Assembly (NCBI GenBank): GCA_017937195.1
Contig: JAGBEA010000031.1
Location: 1-38,594, forward strand
From: Oscillospiraceae bacterium
Lineage (GTDB): Bacteria > Bacillota > Clostridia > Oscillospirales > Oscillospiraceae
Length of the DNA: 38,594 nt
Direction of reading: 5' to 3'
How positions within the stretch are numbered: position 1 is the first letter of the stretch; each line of letters starts with the position of its first letter. Below, piece by piece: positions 14,963 to 23,100 of the stretch. A model generated the notes under the pieces. That model had not been told where the DNA came from, did not search any database, and saw only the letters and a program-made list of their open reading frames with translations. The position numbers were made by a program, and so were the translations under genes.

Positions 14963-16141
14963 ATGGAAACTTTAATTGAACTGTACGATGAGCGCGCAAT
15001 AGAAAATATTCTGGCGCCAGAGATGTTCCGTCCCAAGCGCGTGGTTTATCTCTGCCCCGGTGAAATTGCCCAGAACCGAAAGCGGCAGGATGCGTTGAGA
15101 GCCTTCTTTCAGAATCGAGGTTGGGATCCGGAGCTGATTTTTATGGAGACCAGTCTTTTCAAGTCCGACCGGATCCTCCGTCAGCTGGTTTCCGTCAGCG
15201 AAAAATACCCTGACTGCGCCGTAGATGTTACCGGCGGCAGTGATGCTGCGCTTTTTGCTGCGGGAATGTTTTCTGCGCAGACGGGTGCGCCTGCCTTTAC
15301 CTACTCCAGAAAGAAGAATTGCTTTTATGATATCAGCGGCGCTGCATTTGCAGACAATGTGAATTGCACACTGTCCTATTCTGTAGACGACTTTTTCCGT
15401 ATGGCGGGCGGAACGCTGCTGCCCGGCCGCGTGGATAATGAGGTGCTGGCCTCGTATTTTGCTGACTTTGACCCATTTTTCGCCTGCTTCCTGCGTTTCC
15501 GCCGCAAGTGGACGGATATCATCTCCTATATTCAAAAGGTGTCGCCGTCCGAAGAAGGGCAGATCCCTCCGTTAGCCATTCAGGGGAAATACACGGTGAA
15601 GGGCGACTTCGGCTCGAGAAAGTCCGCCAATAAGGCGGCGCTGGAAGCGCTTGCTGACATTGATTTCCTCCGCGAGCTGAAGATCGTGCCCGGCGAGTCG
15701 GTGGCTTTTCGCTTCCGTGACGCTAACATCCGCTTCTGGCTGCGGGATGTGGGCAGCGTATTGGAACTGTACGTCTATAAAGCCTGCGTCGATACCGGTA
15801 TTTTTAATGACGTGATCAGCAGTGCTGTCGTTCGCTGGGATGATACCGTGGGACACGGCAGCGTCTCCAATGAGATCGATGTGATGGCATCGCGCGGTGT
15901 TGTTCCGCTGTTTATCAGCTGCAAAGCCACGGATATCAAGACCGAGTCACTCAATGAGCTGGCGATCCTGCGTGACCGTTTCGGCGGGAAAGGCGCGAAG
16001 GCCGCCATTGTTACCACCGAGTTCTGCAGCGCCGCAGCGCGTCACCGTGCCGCCCAGCTGGAGATCGCAGTGATCGATCTGGAAGAATTGCGGGATCACA
16101 AGCTGGTGGAGCGGCTGAAAACCATTATGAAGGCACCGTAA
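14963..16141 (+). CDS. DUF1887 / Card1-like CARF-nuclease family protein, not linked to CRISPR here
   Basis: 392 residues. The N-terminal Rossmann-like part (about 1-145) has VDVTGGSDAALFAAG at 88-102, the D-x-TGG loop of CARF domains that bind cyclic oligoadenylates. A middle winged-helix-like region follows. The C-terminal PD-(D/E)xK-like domain has SVLELYVY (265-272), NEIDVMAS with Asp306, and LFISCKA with Lys321. From memory, Card1 has D-x13-E-x-K; here Ser319 takes the place of the Glu, so cleavage may be weak or lost. Known relatives (VC1899, Card1) are type III CRISPR accessory nucleases, but this window has no array and no cas gene. Monocistronic with its own promoter. AGGCGGGAG precedes the ATG. 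Confidence 0.82.
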   Translation: METLIELYDERAIENILAPEMFRPKRVVYLCPGEIAQNRKRQDALRAFFQNRGWDPELIFMETSLFKSDRILRQLVSVSEKYPDCAVDVTGGSDAALFAAGMFSAQTGAPAFTYSRKKNCFYDISGAAFADNVNCTLSYSVDDFFRMAGGTLLPGRVDNEVLASYFADFDPFFACFLRFRRKWTDIISYIQKVSPSEEGQIPPLAIQGKYTVKGDFGSRKSANKAALEALADIDFLRELKIVPGESVAFRFRDANIRFWLRDVGSVLELYVYKACVDTGIFNDVISSAVVRWDDTVGHGSVSNEIDVMASRGVVPLFISCKATDIKTESLNELAILRDRFGGKGAKAAIVTTEFCSAAARHRAAQLEIAVIDLEELRDHKLVERLKTIMKAP

Positions 16142-16159
16142 CCTATGTTATGAATGCAA

Positions 16160-16192
16160 AATGCCGGAGATCCGCTGGGGATCTCCGGCATT
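16160..16192 (+). other. Strong hairpin after the CARF-nuclease gene
   Basis: AATGCCGGAGATCC / GGATCTCCGGCATT with a 5-nt loop, 19 nt after the stop codon. The T run expected of a terminator is missing on the plus strand, so it is a possible inefficient terminator or RNA-protecting stem. Confidence 0.6.
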
Positions 16193-16257
16193 CCTATTAC
16201 CATTAGCTGCAAGGGAAAGGAAGGTGTTTTCCGCAAGAAGAATTGGCGGCTGTCCGC

Positions 16258-16286
16258 TTGACAATTCCACCTTGCAATGGCATCAT
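16258..16286 (+). promoter_or_regulatory. Possible galK promoter
   Basis: Perfect -35 TTGACA (16258-16263), 17-bp spacer, weak -10 CATCAT (16281-16286), 38 nt before the ATG. The poor -10 suggests a weak or activator-dependent promoter. Confidence 0.45.
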
Positions 16287-16323
16287 TTGAGTAAGAAGAA
16301 AAAAGCGGCAGGGAGGACATCTT

Positions 16324-17466
16324 ATGACGCAGGAAACGAAAATCTACCGTTTTTCCGCCCCGGGACGGACGGAGCTGGGCGGCAACCATACCGATCATCA
16401 GCGCGGCTGCGTGCTGGCGGCTGCGGTGGATCTGGAAACGGTGGCGGAGGTCACGCTGAATGGCAGCGAGGTGATCCGCATCTGTTCCGACGGGTATCCC
16501 GAGGTGGAGGTGGAACTGTCCAATCTGCAGGTACGCGAGAGCGAAAAAAATACCACAGCAGCACTGGTGCGCGGTGTGGCGGCAAGCTTTGCGCAGCGCG
16601 GCGCGAAGCTGCAGGGCTTTGACGCGGCGGTGCATTCTACGGTGCTGCCCGGCAGCGGCTTGAGCTCCTCGGCGGCTTTTGAGGTGCTGATGGGTACGAT
16701 CCTCAATCAATTGTTCTTTGATAGTTCTATGACGCCGGCGGAGATCGCGCAGATCGGTCAGTACGCGGAGAATGTATATTTCGGTAAGCCCTGCGGCCTG
16801 ATGGATCAGATGGCCTCTTCCGTGGGCGGTATGGTGTTCATCGACTTTGCGCAGCCTTCTTGTCCCGTTGTGGAGCGGATCGACTTCGACTTTGCCGCCG
16901 CAGGTCACGCGCTGTGCATCATCGATACCGGTGCTGACCACGCGGAACTGACCGGCGAATATGCCGCCATCACGCAGGAGCTACGTGCCGTGTCCGCCTT
17001 CTTTGGTAAAGAGGTGCTGCGGCAGATCCCCTATGAGGAGTTTCTTGCATCTCTCCCCAAGCTGCACAATGCAGTGCCGGATCGTGCCATTTTGCGTGCT
17101 ATGCATTTCTATCAGGAGAATCAGCGCGTGCAAAAGCAAGCCGAGGCGCTGCGTGCAGGCGATTTTGATGCGTTTTTGCACTTGGTGAAGGAGTCCGGCC
17201 GCAGCTCGTGGATGTATCTGCAGAACATCACACCCACCGGCGCGGTGGAACAGCAGGCGGTGGCGTTGACCTTGGCGCTGTGCGATACACTGCTGGCAGG
17301 TCGCGGTGCTTACCGTGTCCACGGCGGCGGCTTTGCCGGAACGGTGCAGGCCTATGTGCCGCAGGAGCTGCTGGCGCAGTTCCGCACCGGCATCGAAGCG
17401 GTGCTGGGGCAGGGCAGCTGCCACGTGCTGACCGTCCGCAAGCAGGGCGGTACGATAGTGGAATAA
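16324..17466 (+). CDS. galK: Galactokinase (GHMP kinase family)
   Basis: 380 residues, the galactokinase length. The N-terminal signature reads PGRTELGGNHTDHQRG, the variant common in Clostridia (E. coli type has GRVNLIGEHTDY). The ATP loop is PGSGLSSSAAFE, and CGLMDQMASSVGG carries the catalytic Asp. The C-terminal GHMP motif is RVHGGGFAGTVQ. It phosphorylates galactose at C1 for the Leloir pathway. galT and galE are not adjacent. GGGAGG precedes the ATG. The altered sugar-binding loop leaves some room for another sugar. Confidence 0.88.
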   Translation: MTQETKIYRFSAPGRTELGGNHTDHQRGCVLAAAVDLETVAEVTLNGSEVIRICSDGYPEVEVELSNLQVRESEKNTTAALVRGVAASFAQRGAKLQGFDAAVHSTVLPGSGLSSSAAFEVLMGTILNQLFFDSSMTPAEIAQIGQYAENVYFGKPCGLMDQMASSVGGMVFIDFAQPSCPVVERIDFDFAAAGHALCIIDTGADHAELTGEYAAITQELRAVSAFFGKEVLRQIPYEEFLASLPKLHNAVPDRAILRAMHFYQENQRVQKQAEALRAGDFDAFLHLVKESGRSSWMYLQNITPTGAVEQQAVALTLALCDTLLAGRGAYRVHGGGFAGTVQAYVPQELLAQFRTGIEAVLGQGSCHVLTVRKQGGTIVE

Positions 17467-17469
17467 AGT

Positions 17470-17501
17470 AAGAGCGTGCATCACACGATGCACGCTCTTT
17501 T
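17470..17501. terminator. Bidirectional terminator between galK and the thioesterase gene
   Basis: AAGAGCGTGCATC / GATGCACGCTCTT around ACAC, then TTT; convergent genes on both sides. Confidence 0.86.
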
Positions 17502-17507
17502 GCTGTG

Positions 17508-17945
17508 TTACAGAGGCATCCAGCTGCCGCTGGCGGTGGCCAGCAGTTTGCCGGTGGCGGCGTCTGTCAGCTCCGCACGCTGACGGATCAGGCTGCGGCC
17601 TGCCTTGACGATGTACACCGTCAGCTCCAGCTCCATCCCCATCTCCACACCGCGCAGGAAGGACACGGTCATATCGGTGGTAGTGGCTTCGTTTTCGCCG
17701 GCGGTAAAGTTGGCCACCACGCCGAATGCGGTGTCAAACATACCGGCAATGGCACCGCCGTGAATACCGCCCTTTTCGTTGATCTGCCACTTCTGGGTCT
17801 TGAAGCCATAGGTAACGGATTTTTCCTCATAGCTGCAGCGTACCAGATGCACCTGCATCATCTCGTCAAAGCCGCCGTCACCGAGGTTGAGGTAGTGGTG
17901 GGATTTTTCCTCCACCAGCTTGATCCAAGCTTGCTTTTTATCCAT
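17508..17945 (-). CDS. PaaI-type hotdog-fold thioesterase
   Basis: 145 residues from the ATG at 17945 (TTGGAGAA just upstream on the minus strand; the frame runs further but has no ribosome site). A 4HBT/PaaI hotdog fold is indicated by GGIHGGAIAGMFDTAFG, where the HGG loop and a downstream Asp sit at the active site, and by TTDMTVSFLRGVEMG. It hydrolyses an acyl-CoA of unknown identity. Single gene, convergent with galK and followed upstream by the guaB terminator. Confidence 0.86.
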   Translation of the reverse strand: MDKKQAWIKLVEEKSHHYLNLGDGGFDEMMQVHLVRCSYEEKSVTYGFKTQKWQINEKGGIHGGAIAGMFDTAFGVVANFTAGENEATTTDMTVSFLRGVEMGMELELTVYIVKAGRSLIRQRAELTDAATGKLLATASGSWMPL

Positions 17946-18011
17946 AACAATTCTCCAATCTGTTATTCTTAACGATAGAATACCATAGGAACTGTGGAAT
18001 AGCAATCCAAT

Positions 18012-18047
18012 AAAAAATCCCTGCACCGCTGTTGCGATGCAGGGATT
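18012..18047 (-). terminator. Terminator of the IMP dehydrogenase gene
   Basis: On the minus strand AATCCCTGCA / TGCAGGGATT is followed by TTTTTT (AAAAAA at 18012-18017 on the top strand). Confidence 0.82.
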
Positions 18048-18058
18048 GGTTGCTTTTC

Positions 18059-19561
18059 TTACACTTCCTTGGTAGAGGCACGCAGCACCACGTCGTGTGC
18101 GCCGCCTTCCACGATGGACACGGAGGACACCAGCGTCAGACGAGCCTTCTGCTGCAGCTCGGGGATGGTCAGTGCGCCGCAGTTGCACATGGTGGAGCGG
18201 ACCTTTGCCAGCGTAGTGGCAACACCGTCAGCCAGGTGACCGGCGTAGGGCACGAAGGAGTCCACGCCCTCTTCAAAGGACAGCTTCTTGGCACCGCCCA
18301 TATCGTAGCGCTGCCAGTTGCGTGCGCGGCTGGAGCCCTCGCCCCAATATTCCTTCATAATGTTGCCGCCCACATTCACCTTGGCGGTGGGGCTCTCCTC
18401 GAAACGGGCAAAGTAGCGGCCCAGCATCACGAAGTCAGCGCCCATAGCCAGCGCCAGCGTGATGTGGTGGTCGTGGACAATGCCGCCGTCGGAACAGACG
18501 GGAACATAGATGCCGGTCTCCTCGAAATACTCATCACGAGCCTTGCACACCTCGATCAGCGCAGTTGCCTGACCACGGCCGATGCCCTTGGTCTCACGGG
18601 TGATGCAGATAGAGCCGCCGCCGATACCCACCTTGATGAAGTCAGCGCCGCAGTCAGCCAGGAAACGGAAGCCCTCGCGGTCCACCACGTTGCCTGCACC
18701 CACCTTGACGGACTCGCCGTAATGCTCGCGGATCCACTCGATGGTCAGCTTCTGCCACTCGGAGAAGCCCTCAGAGGAGTCGATGCACAGTACATCGGCA
18801 CCGGCTTCCACCAGTGCGGGAACGCGCTCGGCGTAGTCGCGGGTATTGATACCGGCGCCCACCACATAGCGCTTCTGGCTGTCCAGCAGCTCCAGAGGAT
18901 TGCTCTTATGGGACTCATAGTCCTTGCGGAATACGAAGTTGCACAGCTTGCCGTCCTTGTCCACGATAGGCAGAGCGTTAAGCTTGTGATTCCAGATAAT
19001 ATCATTGGCTTCCTTCAGCGTAGTGCCTTCGGGAGCGGTAATCAGCTTTTCAAGAGGGGTCATAAAAGAGGAAACCTTCTCATCGGGGGACATACGGCTG
19101 ACGCGGTAGTCACGGCCGGTGACGATGCCCAGCAGCTTGCCGTGGGCGGTGCCGTCGTCGGTGACAGCCACAGTGGAGTGACCGGTCTGCTCCTTCAGAG
19201 CCAGAATATCGCCCAGCGTCTTATCAGGGGTGATGTTGGAGTTGCTGGCAACAAAGCCGGCCTTATAGCCCTTGACAGCGGCGACCATAGCGGCCTCGCT
19301 CTCAACGGTCTGAGAGCCGTAGATGAAGGATACACCGCCTTCGCGGGCCAGTGCGATGGCCAGCTTTTCGCCGGAGACGGACTGCATAATGGCGGAGATC
19401 ATAGGAATCTTCAGGGACAGAGCAGGAGTCTCACCCTTACGATAGCGAACCAGAGGCGTTTCCAGAGAAACGGCGGCCGGCACACACTCACTGGAGGAGT
19501 AACCCGGGACCAGCAGGTACTCGTTAAAGGTATGAGAAGGTTCAGAGAAGAAATAAGCCAT
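18059..19561 (-). CDS. guaB: IMP dehydrogenase (divergent subfamily) with CBS pair
   Basis: 500 residues from the ATG at 19561 (AGAGGTG upstream). The catalytic barrel is interrupted by a Bateman (CBS) module at about 95-215 ([33 protein letters not shown]). The active-site loop is [17 protein letters not shown] with the nucleophilic Cys; the usual GIGPGSICTTR has Pro and Thr where this has Gly and Ile. The flap region reads [16 protein letters not shown], unlike the common YRGMGS form, yet still contains Arg-Tyr. It oxidises IMP to XMP with NAD+, the committed step to GTP. Closely related GMP reductase is less likely because the CBS pair and Arg-Tyr flap are present. Confidence 0.88.
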   Translation of the reverse strand: MAYFFSEPSHTFNEYLLVPGYSSSECVPAAVSLETPLVRYRKGETPALSLKIPMISAIMQSVSGEKLAIALAREGGVSFIYGSQTVESEAAMVAAVKGYKAGFVASNSNITPDKTLGDILALKEQTGHSTVAVTDDGTAHGKLLGIVTGRDYRVSRMSPDEKVSSFMTPLEKLITAPEGTTLKEANDIIWNHKLNALPIVDKDGKLCNFVFRKDYESHKSNPLELLDSQKRYVVGAGINTRDYAERVPALVEAGADVLCIDSSEGFSEWQKLTIEWIREHYGESVKVGAGNVVDREGFRFLADCGADFIKVGIGGGSICITRETKGIGRGQATALIEVCKARDEYFEETGIYVPVCSDGGIVHDHHITLALAMGADFVMLGRYFARFEESPTAKVNVGGNIMKEYWGEGSSRARNWQRYDMGGAKKLSFEEGVDSFVPYAGHLADGVATTLAKVRSTMCNCGALTIPELQQKARLTLVSSVSIVEGGAHDVVLRASTKEV

Positions 19562-20148
19562 TGTACAACACCTCTTTTGTAAATTTTGAAAAGACATTCC
19601 ACATTCATCAAAGAACTTGAAATGACTAAATGTACAATAATTGCATTTAACACAGTATACCACGGACGGAGCGGTTAGCCAACACCAAAATGCAGAAAAT
19701 CTCAACAAACTTCTGCTTTTTTTCGAGGTAATATTTGGGCGGTCAAGGCCAAAAGCGGAAAATAAAGGGAGGAAGCGGCACAGAATTGCGGCAGCTGACA
19801 CATATGAAACGGTTCAACAATCTAAAAAACGATGTGTGGATATGAATCATGCTATAGACGGTTTGGGGACCGTATGCAGATGCGCTTTGACCGGCGATGA
19901 TGCCAAGGCTGTGTGAAACGTCTGCAGCGGAAGAACTCGGCGTGAGTGAGACCGGTAAAATCGGGGACTCTTTTACAAAAAAGAAGTGCGACCGATTGAG
20001 GCGTTCTCCTTTTGCGCCTTTAGCAGAATTTTTTTGTGATCCGGCGGGAAAAGTGATTGGAAATGCTGGAGTTTAGCCCGCGGCTGTGGTATATTGAAAG
20101 CAAAAGTACTTGGTCAATTGTGGCAAATTGCAGTCTGCGAGGTATGCT
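19562..20148. other. 587-nt stretch without a recognised gene
   Basis: I see short open frames only: one of 91 codons from 19641 on the plus strand and one of about 57 codons at roughly 19897-20073. Neither has a ribosome site or a recognisable motif. An imperfect dyad AAATG-(TA)-CAAT-A-ATTG-CATTT at 19628-19648 lies about 70 nt upstream of guaB and could be an operator. A TGG-TATATT extended -10 near 20088-20096 may serve the next gene. The middle may be a gene relic. Confidence 0.5.
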
Positions 20149-23100
20149 ATGAGCAATAAGAAGCCCCAAAATGAAATACTGCGCCGTGTATTGCGGCAGG
20201 ATCCGGTGCCGTCTGCAGCGCGCCTGCTGTGCGATGGGCAGAAAATGGATGTATTGGATGGACTCTGCGGTCACGACAGCGCACTGTGCAGCAAGGTGCT
20301 GGCGATCATCGCCCCCGTTATGGAGCAAGTGCCTGCCGACCAGCATCTGTGGCTGGATCAGCTGCGTCAGCGCTTGGTGGACAATCTGTTCCCCGATGCT
20401 GAGCATTGCCGCAAAGAGCTGTCGCGGGATGAAACGGTCTTTCTGCGCGTGCTGGATGCTGCCTTGCAGTGGAATCTTGAGAAGGCGGATCCGCTGCGCG
20501 ATCTGCTGCAGCTAGATGCTGATGCGATGACGGACAGCCGTGTGGAGCATCAGTACCACCGGTTCCAAAGAGCAACGGCAGAGGCACATATTATGCCGCT
20601 GCTGCGCCTCAGCCGGGAGTTGACTCCCTTCGATCTGGAGGGGCATACCATCGGCGTGCATAATGTGGCGCTGCATACGGCGATGATGGCTGTGAAGGCC
20701 GGCTTGCAGGTGGATCTGCCGCTGGTCAGCGCTGCTGCATTCGGTCACGATATCGGTAAATTCGGCTGCCGCGGTGACGATCAGCGCCGTGTACCGTATC
20801 TGCATTATTATTTCACTTGGCAGTGGTTTATCGATCAAGGGATGGAGGAGATCGGCTATATCTCCGCCAACCACTCCACTTGGGATCTGGAATTTGAGAA
20901 TCTGCCGGTGGAGTCGCTGCTGCTGATCTATGCCGACTTCCGTGTCCGCGGCAGCCGCGGCGCAGACGGCAGGGAGGAGATCGGAATCTGCTCGTTGGAC
21001 GAGGCGTATGAGTGCATTTTGTCCAAGCTGGCGGACGTTACCCCCGAGAAGAAGCAGCGCTACCAGACCGTTTATTATAAGCTGCGAGACTTCGAGCGTC
21101 TGCTGCGCAGCCTCGGTGTGCCGCTGGAACTGCAGGAAAATGAGCTGCATAGCGCAGATGCGCGCGATTACTCTCTGCTTTCGGCGGAGGAGGCGCTGCA
21201 GGCGCTGCGCCATATGGCTCTGCGCGGCTCGATGAAGCTGATGCGCACCATCAGCACTGCCCAATCTTTTGAGCTGCTGCTGGAGCAGGCAAAGGGCGAA
21301 AAGAATCTGCAGAGGATCCGCACCTACCTCCAGCTGTTCGAGGAATACAGCACCTATATGACGGTGTCCAACAAGAAAAAGACGCTGCGTCTGCTGTATG
21401 AGCTGTTGATGCACACCGATGGCGATGTGCGCCGCATTGCCGGACAGATTATGGGCCGCATTCTGGCCAACAGCGGGCTGAAGAACCGCAAGGAGCGTCC
21501 CTTGGGCGCACGCCGTGATGTGATGATCCCCACGGTGGCAGCGATGCTGGACGAATCTGTGGAGCTGTGGGAATACTATATGGATCAGTGCCTGCATCCC
21601 GACCATAAGATCTCCTACCGCCATGCACAGCGCATTTCCAACAGCCTGAAAACGGTGTGCGGCGCGCTGTTTGCCCATTGCGAGGCGAAGGAGGCCAAGC
21701 GCTTTGTGCTGCCGCTGCTGCGCCGTCTGTACGATGCCAAGGATGGAGACCGCTTTGTACTGGTGGATGCGCTGACCGCGCTGCCGTATGAGTATATTCC
21801 CTCCGAAGAAATCGACAAAGTGGTAGACGCGTTGGGCGCAATGCTGCCCGACGGCGATACGCCGCTGCGCCTGCGCGTGCTGCGCTGCTTTGAAAAAATG
21901 CATGCCAACAGCGCTTTCGTATGTAAAGTGGAAGAGGTTGCCAACGCTTTCAACACAGTTGATTGCGAGGACAGCGCGCTGGTAGACTATATGCGCCGTC
22001 GTGCAATGGGTGAGCGCAATGACGTGCTGGATGAAAACGGCGCATCCAATATCTATCTGAGCAATCTGAAGTCCGCCGTTCACTGGACGGTGAAGCTGGC
22101 GCATATCGATATGCTCTGCGATCAGGTGCGCGCCCATCCGGAAACGGCGCTGCATACGGCGATGCACCTCTCCAATGTGCTGTCCGTCAGTGAGCATTAT
22201 CCCGTCCGTCAGTCGGCAGGTGAGCACCTGCTGGAGATCGTGCTGCTGTTGCCTGCGCACCACATCAATGAGATTGCCGTGGATCTGATGCGTGAGCTGG
22301 AGGGCGGTCAGGATCAGATCTCCCATATGCTGGCGCCCTTCCTGGGACGGCTGCTTTGTATGCTGCCGGAGAAGGAACTGCTGGAGTCCATCGCATTTCT
22401 TGAGGGCTTGATCCGCAGCTCTGCGGTGCGCCCTGCCCGCGTGGCGCTGAAATCTATGGGCGAGATCCTCAACATCCTGCCCGAAGATAATCACGAGATG
22501 ATCGACTACGCGCTGGGACTGCTGATGAGCGGCATCAGCCACTATGAGCCGACCATCCATCAAAGCGCACTGGCAGTTTTGTGCCGCGATGTGCTGGGCA
22601 GCGAGCGGATCTCGCTGGAGCATCGCGCGCAGCTGTTCTGCCGGCTGCATAAGAAGCTGCTGACGGTGCTGTCTGAGCCCCGTGAGGGTCAGCTGACCTT
22701 CTTTAACAGCGCAGCTATGCTGAACCATCTGTACCGCTTTATCGTGCAATACGAGGTGCAGTGCGGCGCGTTCGCGTTCCCGGCACCCAAGCCTGCCGCC
22801 TTTTTCCCCGGCACCTTTGACCCCTTCTCCGTCGGTCATAAGCAGATCGTGGAGGAGATCCGCAAGCTGGGCTATGAGGTGTATCTGGCCATCGATGAGT
22901 TCTCCTGGTCGAAGATGCCCCTGCCCAAGCTACTGCGCCGCCAGATCGTGGAGATCTCGGTGGCAGATCAGTGGGATACCTATCTGTTCCCCGACGATAT
23001 CCCCATCAACATCGCAATGCCGGAGGATCTGGCAACGCTGCGCGGCTATCTCAGCGACCGTCCGCTGTATCTGGTGGCAGGCAGCGATGTGATCGAACAC

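Noticed and set aside
14963-16141. Searched for a CRISPR array or cas genes around the CARF-nuclease gene
   Set aside because: No regularly spaced repeats and no cas-like frames were found anywhere in the window.
16160-16192. Hairpin as a standard terminator for the CARF-nuclease gene
   Set aside because: The stem is strong but no T run follows, so it is listed only as a hairpin.
19641-19916. A 91-codon plus-strand frame upstream of the giant gene
   Set aside because: No ribosome site, no motif, and the composition is mixed; may be a relic but cannot be supported as a gene.
20512-22839. A 775-codon minus-strand frame within the giant HD/NadD gene, and further long ones at 22930-24657 and 24657-26228
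   Set aside because: All are antisense to frames with recognisable HD, nucleotidyltransferase and dehydrogenase motifs; low-complexity composition shows they are shadows.
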